Shown one piece after another: positions 56,588 to 64,000 of a DNA stretch of 64,000 nucleotides. The position numbers were made by a program, and so were the translations under genes. The stretch is from Heterohyrax brucei (lineage: Eukaryota; Chordata; Mammalia; Hyracoidea; Procaviidae). Positions within the stretch are counted from its first letter, which is position 1, and each line of letters starts with the position of its first letter. The notes below the pieces were generated by a model, which was not told the DNA's origin, made no database searches, and saw nothing but the letters and a program-made list of their open reading frames with translations. The stretch is taken from contig CM053164.1 of the NCBI GenBank assembly GCA_028571685.1, forward strand, positions 37,064,501 to 37,128,500. Reading direction: 5' to 3'.

Positions 56588-56720
56588 TGATTCCAATCAT
56601 AGCAACTGTGTAGAATAGAGAAGAACTGCCCTATAGGGTTTCCAAGCAGTGGTTGGTGGATTTGAACTACAGACATTTTGGTTAGTGGTCAAACACTTAA
56701 CCACTGTGCCACCAGGGCCC
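56588..56720 (-). mobile_element. AfroSINE, minus strand
   Basis: It shows 'gaactgccctatagggtttc', 'ttggttagtggtcaaacact' and 'taaccactgtgccaccaggg'. It is the first of two minus-strand SINEs in tandem. Confidence 0.88.
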
Positions 56721-56734
56721 CATTACTCAGTCAA

Positions 56735-56893
56735 ACCAGAAACCCAGTGCTATCGAGTCAATTCTGACTCATAGCAACCCTACAGACAGAGTATAACTGC
56801 CCCATAGAGTTTCCAAGGAGCACCTAGCAGATTTGAACTGCCAACCTTTTGGTTAGCAGATGTAGCATTTCTCCACTGTGCAACCAGTGTGTC
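56735..56893 (-). mobile_element. AfroSINE, minus strand
   Basis: It shows 'aaacccagtgctatcgagtc', 'aactgccccatagagtttcc' and 'ccaaccttttggttagcaga'. It is near full length. Confidence 0.92.
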
Positions 56894-56899
56894 CACAAG

Positions 56900-57424
56900 C
56901 GGAATGTAAATCAAAATCACAGTTAGATACCATGTGACCTCCATTAGAATGGCTATCATAAAAAACAAAAAAAATGTTTCAAGGATATGGAGAAATTGGA
57001 TCCCTTATGGAGGCTTGGTGGTACAGTGCTTAATAACTACAGCAACTTACAGCTGCTAATCAATGTCAACAGTTTGAATCCACCCACTACTCCTGGAAAA
57101 TCCTGTAGGACAGTTCTACTCTGTCCTGTAATTGCAGTGAGTTGGAATCGACTCAACAGCAACAGCTTTGGTTTTGGTTTTGGGATCCCTCATTTACTGC
57201 TCACGGGCATTTATAATAGTACAGCTGCTCTAGAAAAGTTTGGCACTTCCTTAAAATGTGAAACATAGAATGTCCATGATCCAACAATTCCACTTTTATG
57301 TTTATATCCAAAAAAATTGAAAGTGGGAATGCAAAGAGACACTTGTAACCAATATTCACTGTAGCATTCTTCACAATAGCCAAAAGGTGGAAGCAACCTT
57401 GATGTCCATCAACAGATGAGTATG
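56900..57424 (+). mobile_element. Old L1 ORF2 fragment, plus strand
   Basis: It encodes the ORF2 C-terminal region: 'gtaaatcaaaatcacagtta' at 56907, then after a SINE 'gatccaacaattccactttt' and 'agccaaaaggtggaagcaac'. It ends abruptly at 57424, where a minus-strand L1 begins. Confidence 0.8.
57003..57181 (+). mobile_element. AfroSINE with target duplication in L1
   Basis: It shows 'ggcttggtggtacagtgctt', 'cagctgctaatcaatgtcaa' and the body 'acagttctactctgtcctgt', and ends in a GGTTTT-rich run. ggatccct occurs at about 56998-57005 and again at 57182-57189, which is the likely target duplication. Confidence 0.9.
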
Positions 57425-58678
57425 TGTATAACAGTGGTCTCATACAATACTTGTTATTTTGTGTCTGACTAATTTTACTCAGATTCATCCATGTTATGAG
57501 ATGCTTCATAGGTTCATCATTGTTCTATACAGTTGCATAGTACAGCATTGTATGAATATACCATAATTTCTTTATCCATTGTTGGGCATCTAGTTTGTTT
57601 TCATCTGTTATTGTGAACAATGCTGCAATAAACATGGATGTGCATATACCTATTCCTGTGAAGGCTCTTATTTCTCTATAACATATTCCAAGAGGTGGGA
57701 TTGCTAGACCATGTGGTAATTCTGTTTCTAGCTTTTTAAGGAAACACCAAATCAATTTCCAATTTCCAGTCATTTTAAATTCCTACCAGCAGTGTATAAA
57801 TGTTCCACTCTCTCCACAATCTAGCATTTATTATTTTGTGGGTTTTGGATTAATACTGACCTTGTTGGGGTGAGATGATATCTCACTGTAATTTTGATTT
57901 GCATTTCTCTAAGAGCTAATTATTGTGAGCATTTCCTGATGTATCTGTTAGCTCTCTGAATGTCTTCTTTGGTGAAGTGCCTGTTCATATACTTTGCCCT
58001 TTTTTTAATTGTTTTAGTTGTCTTTTTGTTGTTGAGTTTTTGCAGTATCTTGTCAAATTTAGTGATTAGACACTGGTCAGATTTCTCACAGCAAAACTTT
58101 TCCCCTTGTCTGTAGGTTGTCTTTTTACTCTTTTGGTGAAGTCTTTGGATGAGTATGTTTGGTTCTTAGGAGCTCCCAATTATTTAGTTTCTCTTCTGGT
58201 GTTATATATTGTCAGTGATGTTTTGTATTCTGTTTTTGTCATGTATTAGGGCTCTTAGCATTGTCACTGTATTTTCTTCCATGGTCTTCATCATCTGAGA
58301 TTTTATATTTAGGTATTTGTTCCACTTTTGCATGGGGTGTGAGGTATAGGTCTTGTTTCATTTTGGAGCAGATGATACCCAGTTATGCCAGCATCTTTTG
58401 TTAAAGTGACTGTCTTTCCCCCAGTTAACAGACTTTGGGCCTTAGTCAAATATCAGCTGCCCATAGGTGGATGAATCTACATCTGGATTCTCAGTTCTTC
58501 TATGTTGGTTTACGTATCTGTTGTACCAGTACCAGGCTGTTTCGATTCTAAAATCAGATACTGTGAGTCCTCCCACTTAGTCATTTTTCTTCAATAATGC
58601 TTTACTTATACAGGGCCTCTTCCCTCTCCGTATAAAGTTAGTGATTTATTTTTCTATCTCACTGAAGAATGCCACTGG

Positions 58679-59333
58679 ACATCTGGGGTCTTAAAAACCA
58701 GCAGGCTGCCGTCTGAGGAACACCAAATGGTCCCAACTCAGCTGGAACTGATGATCACCAAGGACAACAACGACATGAAGCAAAAAGAGCCCAGAAGACA
58801 GAAAGATCCACATGAATGGGTGACTATATCGACATGTGACCAGAAGAACCTGATGGTGCCCAGCCACCAACAGTGACAGCCATGACGGGGTTCACAATGT
58901 TGAGTTCCAGTGGCAACATGAGAAAAAAAGGGGTGTACCCTAAGAACTCCACTTAAAGACCTTGGTTGATGGTTGACAGCCTGAGAGTTTCCCTGGTAGT
59001 GTGGCCCCTAGACCTGATGCTGCTCCTGATCATAGATCATTACTGAGGTCAACTCTTCAGGTAGGAATGGAATAGACTCAGGGACACAGAGTGACCATAT
59101 CGTGTATGTACTTTATGGTTCTATGTGTCTACAAAATGTTGTCCTACTGGCCTCTTACTAGAGAGGAGTGGAGAGAGTGGAGAGGCAGGGACAGGAGATT
59201 GTTAAGAGGATATGACACGTATGAAATGGAAAAGCGGAGTGTGCTGTCACCAGGAGAGGGGAGCAGAGGAAGCTGCAGATAGGCAGACATGCAAATTTGA
59301 ATTACAAACTTTGACTCAATCACACACAAAAAA
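58679..59333 (+). mobile_element. 5'-truncated L1 3' end inside the old L1
   Basis: It holds only 3' UTR, from 'acatctggggtcttaaaaac' to the A-rich end at about 59333, and includes the polypurine tract at 59160-59190. aatgccactgg (58668-58678) and aatgccattgg (59334-59344) form an 11-bp target duplication with one mismatch. Confidence 0.88.
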
Positions 59334-59507
59334 CAATGCCATTGGAATTTGGATAGGGATTGCACTGTGTCTATAAATTGCTTTGGGTAGCATATACATT
59401 TTCACAATGTTGAGTTTTCCTGTCTATGAACAAGGTATGTTTCTCCACTTGTGTAAGTCTCTTTTGTTTTCTTGCAGTAGTATCTTGTAGATTACTTTGT
59501 ATTGATC

Positions 59508-59992
59508 TGTCACAGATTGAATTGTGCTGCCCAAAAAATATGTGTAGCAATTTGGCTGGGCCAGGATTTGGTACAGTGTGATTTTCCCACATGTTGTAAA
59601 TCCTGGATGTTAATGAAGGAGGATAGGCAACAGCTGTGTTAGTGGAGCAGGACTCTGTGGAGGACTGCACTGTGCCTTGAGGCAACCTCTTGAGCTATAA
59701 AAGAAAAAAGCTAGCAGAGAGATTTGTGGGAACTCATACCACCTAGAAGCCCTACCAGGAGGAGAAAGCATTCTTTGGAAGGAACCCGGGGAGTTTGTTC
59801 TTCAGAAAATCCCATTCCAGGGGAAGATTGACAATAAGGACCTCCCTCCAGAGCCAAGGGAAAAGACTTCTCCTGGAGATCATGGCTGAATTTGGACTTT
59901 TAGCTTGCTTTTTTTGTGAGAAAATAAACTTCTCTTTGTTAAAGCCATCCACCTGTGATATTTCTACTAGAGCAGTACCTGATGACTAAAAC
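59508..59992 (+). mobile_element. MaLR-like solo LTR, diverged copy
   Basis: It begins tgtcacagattgaattgtgc and ends near 'cctgatgactaaaact'. An 'aaataaacttctctttgtta' polyadenylation segment lies near the 3' end. It is a more diverged subfamily than the copies at 10.9 and 26.6 kb. No clear target duplication is visible. Confidence 0.8.
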
Positions 59993-62006
59993 TGGCCTTT
60001 TATGTCTCTGGTTTGGGGGGCTACTGTAAATGGTGTTGATTTGGTAGTTTTCTGTGTCTCCTCCTTAATGTAGGAATCCAAAGTATTTTCATATGTTGAT
60101 CCTGTAACCTGATACTTTGCTGAACTTTTCTATTAGTCCCAGTAGTTTTTTTGTGGATTCTTTAAGCTTTCTGTGTATAAAATCATACCATCTGCAAACA
60201 GAGATACTTTTACTTCTTTCTTACCAATTTAGATGCTCTTTAGTTCTTTGTCTAGTCTAAAGACTCTGGCTAGAACCTCCAGCACAATGTTGAATAAGAG
60301 TGATGACAATGACTTTCCTTGTCTGGTTCTCATTCTCAAGGGAAATGCTTTCAAATGCTGTCCATTCAGGATGACATTGGCTCTTGGCTTTGTATAAACG
60401 CCCTTTATTATGTTGAGGAATTTCCATTCTATACCTATTTTGCTCACAGCTATTTATTTATTTATTTAATGAATGGGTGTTGGACCTCGTCAACTGCCTT
60501 TTCTGCATCAATTGATAAAATCATGCAGCTCTTGTTTTTTTTTTATTTATGTGATTGATTACATTCATTGTTTTTCTATTGGTGAACCATCCCTGTGTGT
60601 CTGGTATGAGCCTCATTTGGTCATGATGAATTATTTTCTTGATATATTTTGAGTTCTATTGGCTGAAATTTTGTTGAGGACTTTTGTGTCTAAGCTCATA
60701 GGAGACGTTGATCTGTAATTTTCTGTTTTTTGTGGTGTCTTTCCCTGATTTTAGTATTAGGGTTATACTGCCATCATAGAATGAATTTGGCAGTATGCCA
60801 TCCTTTTCTATGTTGTGAAGTACCTTTGGTAGCGGTGGTATTAACTCTTCTCTGCAAGTTTGGTAGAATTCTCTAGTGAAGCCTTCAGGGCAAGGGCTTT
60901 TGTTTTGTTGGAAGGTTTTTAATTACTTTCTAGCTCTTTCTTTTATTACAGGATAATTTAGTTGTTCTCTCTCTGTTTGTGGTAGTTTAGGTAGGTAGTG
61001 TGTTTCTAGAAATTAGTCCATTTCCTCCAGTTTTCAAATATGTCAGAGTACAGTTTCTTGTAGTATTTTAATTCCTTTAATTTCATTTGAGTCTGTTGTG
61101 ATATTACCCATTTCAGTTCCTACTTGGGTTATTTACTTCCTGTACTGTTTTTCTTTCGTCAGTTTGGCCAGAGGTTTATCGACTTTGTTGATCTTTTTAA
61201 AGAACCAGCTTTTGGTCTGGTTAACTCTTTCATTTGTTTTTCTAGTCTCTGTTTTATGTAGTTCTCTAATTTTCATTATTTGGTTCATTCTGGTGCCCAA
61301 GGGCTTCTTTTGCTGCTCCTTTTCATTTTGTTTGAGTTGTAGGGTTAATGCTTTTATTTTGGCCCCATTTTTCTTTTTGAATGCATGCATTTATTGCTAT
61401 ATATTTATTTCTGAGCACTGGTTTTGCTGTGCCCCAAAGGTTCTGGTAGGATACGTTTTTGTTCTCATTTAATTTTGTGAATTTCTTTATTCCATTCTTA
61501 GTTAATTCTATAACCCAGTAGTTTCTGAAAAGGTGTTGTTTAGTTTCAGTGTGTTTGATTTTCTCTTTTCCCCTTTCTGTTTCCGTTATTGATTTTTCCT
61601 TTTATAGCTTTATGGTCAGAAAAGATGCTTTTAATGTTTTGATATTTTGGATTCTGTTAAGGCCTGCTTTATGGCCTAGTATGTGTTCTATTCTGGAGAA
61701 TGATCCAGTGTGTGGGAGAAGAAAGCACACTTGGAAGCAGTTGGGTGGAGTGTTCTGTGTATGTTTATGAGGTCAAGTTGGTTGATTGTGGCATTTTGAT
61801 GTTTCATGTTTTTATTGAGTTTCTTTTGGGATGTTCTGTCCTTCACCCAAAATGATGTGTTGAAATCTTCTGCTGTTATTGTGGAGCTAGCTGTCTATGT
61901 CTCTTTTCAATGCTGCTAGAGTTTGTTTTAGACATTTTTTTTTTATCCCTGGTATTGGGTGCATAAATATTTGATATGGTTATGTCCTCCTGGTATATTG
62001 ACCCTT

Positions 62007-62511
62007 TGTTTTAGTCAGCTAGTGCTACCCTAACAGAATTATCACAGTGTAGATGGCTTTAACAAAGGAAGGTTTATTCTTACACAGTCTGGTAGGCTAC
62101 AAGTCCAAATTCAGGATGTCCACTCCAGGGGAAGGCTTTCCCCCTTGTCAGCTCTGGAGGAAAGCCTGGTGTTGCATCAGTCTTTGTTCAGGGAGCATCT
62201 TTGTGCAGGACCTTCAGGTCTCAAGATGTGCTATTCTCCTAGTGTTGCTTGCTTCATGGTGTGAAGGTACCAGTTCTCTGCTTGCTTCCTTTTCCTTTTG
62301 TCTCTTACAGGATGAAAGGATAAAGTGTGGTGCAAGCCACACTCCAGGGAAGCTCCCTTTACAGTGGAGCAGAGAGGTGATCCTATGAAGAGATCCTTTA
62401 ACATACAGATAGAAAAATCACAACATGGAGGACAGTCACAAAATACTGGGAACCATGGCCCAGGCACATAACTATACATATTTTTGGAGGGACACAATTC
62501 AATCCATGACA
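62007..62511 (-). mobile_element. MaLR-like solo LTR, minus strand
   Basis: It shows the family ends tgttttagtcagc and aatccatgaca. A perfect 5-bp duplication, ccctt, flanks it at 62002-62006 and 62512-62516. It interrupts the endonuclease part of the old L1. Confidence 0.9.
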
Positions 62512-62965
62512 CCCTTTAATAATTATACAGTGTTCCTCCTTATCCTTTGTGGTGGATTTTAGTTCAAAGTCTATTTTGTCAGAAATTAATGTTGCAGCTT
62601 CTGCTCTTTTTTGTTATTGTTGTGTGCTTGATATTTTTTTCTGTCCTTTGACTTTTAAGTTGTTTTTATCTTTAAGTCTACAATGTATCTGTTATAGGCA
62701 GCATATAGATGTACTGTGTTTTTTAATCCAGTTTATCATTTATCCATTTACACTCAGCACAATTATTGATAGGTAAGACCTCAGTGTTGTCATTTTGATG
62801 TCTTTGTGTTTTTTTGATAGTTTATTTATTCCATTTAATTTTCTGTGCTGAGTCATTTTTATGTATTTTCTTTCCATATTGCCGGTTTTGTATTTGCTGA
62901 GCCTTTATGATTTTCTTGTTTTTTATTTTGATGTGTAAGTTTGTTGTTTTCATTTGTGGTTACTA

Positions 62966-63215
62966 TGATGTTTAGGACTGTGTGTGAGCTTGGCTGGGCC
63001 ATGATTTCCAGGGTTTATATGTGATCACTCCCATGACTGCATCAGCTATGAGTAGCCAATTAATTTAAACAAAGTTTCCTTGTAGGTATGCCTACACCCA
63101 TACATAAGTAGACTTCTGGCTTTTCACTTACCGTGGACCCTGCATCTGCCTGCTGTTTATCTGACCTCTGCCTCTTGGCACTTGAAGTATCAGCTTATCT
63201 TCAGATCTTAGAATT
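62966..63215. repeat. Unnamed repeat-like segment, possibly an LTR fragment
   Basis: The text 'gtgtgagcttggctgggcca' followed by 'cagctatgagtagccaatta' has the look of an interspersed LTR, but I see only one copy in this window and no ends. Confidence 0.3.
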
Positions 63216-63221
63216 CCCTTT

Positions 63222-64000
63222 TTATTTTTATTTTTTGTTTTCTATTATGATTGAATGAAAATGTACATTCCCATATAAATTTGCTTGCCCACCTATATGC
63301 AGCTCCCACTGCTCTCCCTGAAAGGTGACATCATACCCTTCCTCTCTGCTTCATATATGTCCTATCCTCCCAACAGTCTCCCCTCCTCTCCACCCACTCC
63401 CCTTCCTCAAGCAAGAGGTCACCAGGATTCCGTCCTATAGATGCATAGAACCAGAAAGTTCCCACAAGGTATGGTCACTTTGCGTCACCAAGTCCAATCC
63501 ATTACTGTATGAAAAGTTGACCTTCATTATTATTTATGGACGTGGGAGCATCACGGCCAACGGCCATGATCCCAGGGGAATCCCAAAGCCCCCGGACCGT
63601 CACTTGTGGTCTTTTAGTGGAGATCTTAGGGTGCACCCGTATTTATTCTTGTTTTGCCTGTGAGACTCAATTTTGTGAGCCCCACCATGGCTATCACTGG
63701 TGATGGCCAGGCACCATCCAGTTCTTCTGGTCATGAGTTGATGTAGAGATGCACTCATGTGGATCTCTCTGTCTTCTGGGTTGTCTTTCCCCCATGTCAT
63801 TTTGGTCCTTGGTTAGCGTCTGTTCCTGCTGAGTTGGGACTATTTGCTATACCCTCAGGTGGCAGCTTGGCAGCTTTTAAGACCCTAGATGCCAGTCACC
63901 AATGTGGGGTGCAGAGAGTCCTCATTAGCAAAAAGCTAGCTGTGCCAATTGACCTTGATTTCCCCTGATAGCATGGTCCCTGCCCCCCAACCCCAGCTAC
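63222..64000 (-). mobile_element. L1 3' end, minus strand, running off the window
   Basis: T-rich tail at 63222-63240, then the same 3' UTR as 3665-4641 and 14050-15060 ('tgaatgaaaatgtacattcc', polypurine tract complement at 63381-63410). Frames on either strand here are UTR shadows. The element continues past 64000. Confidence 0.92.

Larger units (their letters stand above)
57425..62965 (-). mobile_element. Old L1 ORF2-bearing element, minus strand, with three insertions
   Basis: Minus-strand L1: ORF2 C-terminus at 57525-57773 ('QQWIKKLWYIHTM'), RT at about 60229-60447 ('[20 protein letters not shown]'), endonuclease to about 62760. It is split by a young L1 3' end (58679-59333), a plus-strand LTR (59508-59992) and a minus-strand LTR (62007-62511). 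There are many stops. It belongs to an older subfamily than the full-length copies. Confidence 0.85.

Noticed and set aside
1..64000. CRISPR arrays, bacterial operons, rRNA or functional tRNA genes
   Set aside because: The sequence is mammalian interspersed-repeat DNA. The tRNA-like heads are those of AfroSINEs. No evenly spaced direct repeats were seen.

Overview
The window is mammalian nuclear DNA, almost certainly afrotherian and most likely from an elephant or close relative. The evidence is about seventeen copies of the tRNA-derived AfroSINE (core 'gctgctaaccaaaaggtnggcagttcgaa'-like, read in short pieces), RTE/BovB-type LINEs of the kind known from elephant, a recurring L1 family with a shared 5' end and 3' UTR, and a recurring ~500-bp MaLR-like LTR. 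I found no host exon, tRNA or rRNA. It reads as intergenic or intronic sequence built up by layered transposition. The family names are recognised by eye, not by database search.

Layout. 1-1.5 kb: mostly unassigned, with a split MIR. 1.5-12.1 kb: an RTE LINE (minus) that was later split by a SINE, by a full-length 7.1-kb L1 (minus, ORF1 intact, ORF2 broken) and by a MaLR-like solo LTR. 12-29 kb: low-density sequence with scattered AfroSINEs, a 5'-truncated L1 with clear target duplications, two more solo LTRs, old MIR and MER5 pieces, a TG/CG microsatellite, a C-rich tract and, at 29.0-29.4 kb, a palindromic mariner derivative. 30.2-51.6 kb: an old L1 (plus) that contains a younger full-length L1 (32.5-39.6 kb), an AfroSINE and, near its 3' end, an 8.36-kb endogenous retrovirus. 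52.6-55.1 kb: a second RTE LINE, followed by a mariner transposase remnant. 56-64 kb: several L1 pieces in both orientations, broken up by SINEs, two MaLR-like LTRs and a young L1 3' end.

The main item is the provirus at 43175-51530, flanked by a 6-bp duplication (ctaaag). It has two LTRs (347 and 327 bp), a lysine-tRNA(1,2)-type primer binding site, a splice donor, gag, pro (dUTPase, DTGA protease, G-patch), pol (RT with YMDD, RNase H, integrase) and env. gag-pro-pol are betaretroviral of the type-D kind, while env is of the gammaretroviral/type-D class. Both -1 frameshift heptamers (GGGAAAC and AAATTTT) are intact and in the right frames. gag, pro and pol carry stops and frameshifts. env is open for 479 codons, covering all of SU and most of the TM ectodomain, and then stops before the membrane anchor. 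It keeps an SDGGGX2DX2R motif, the signature of viruses that use the ASCT2 receptor. If expressed, it would predict a soluble receptor-binding Env, which is the most interesting hypothesis in the window. Nothing here shows that it is expressed.
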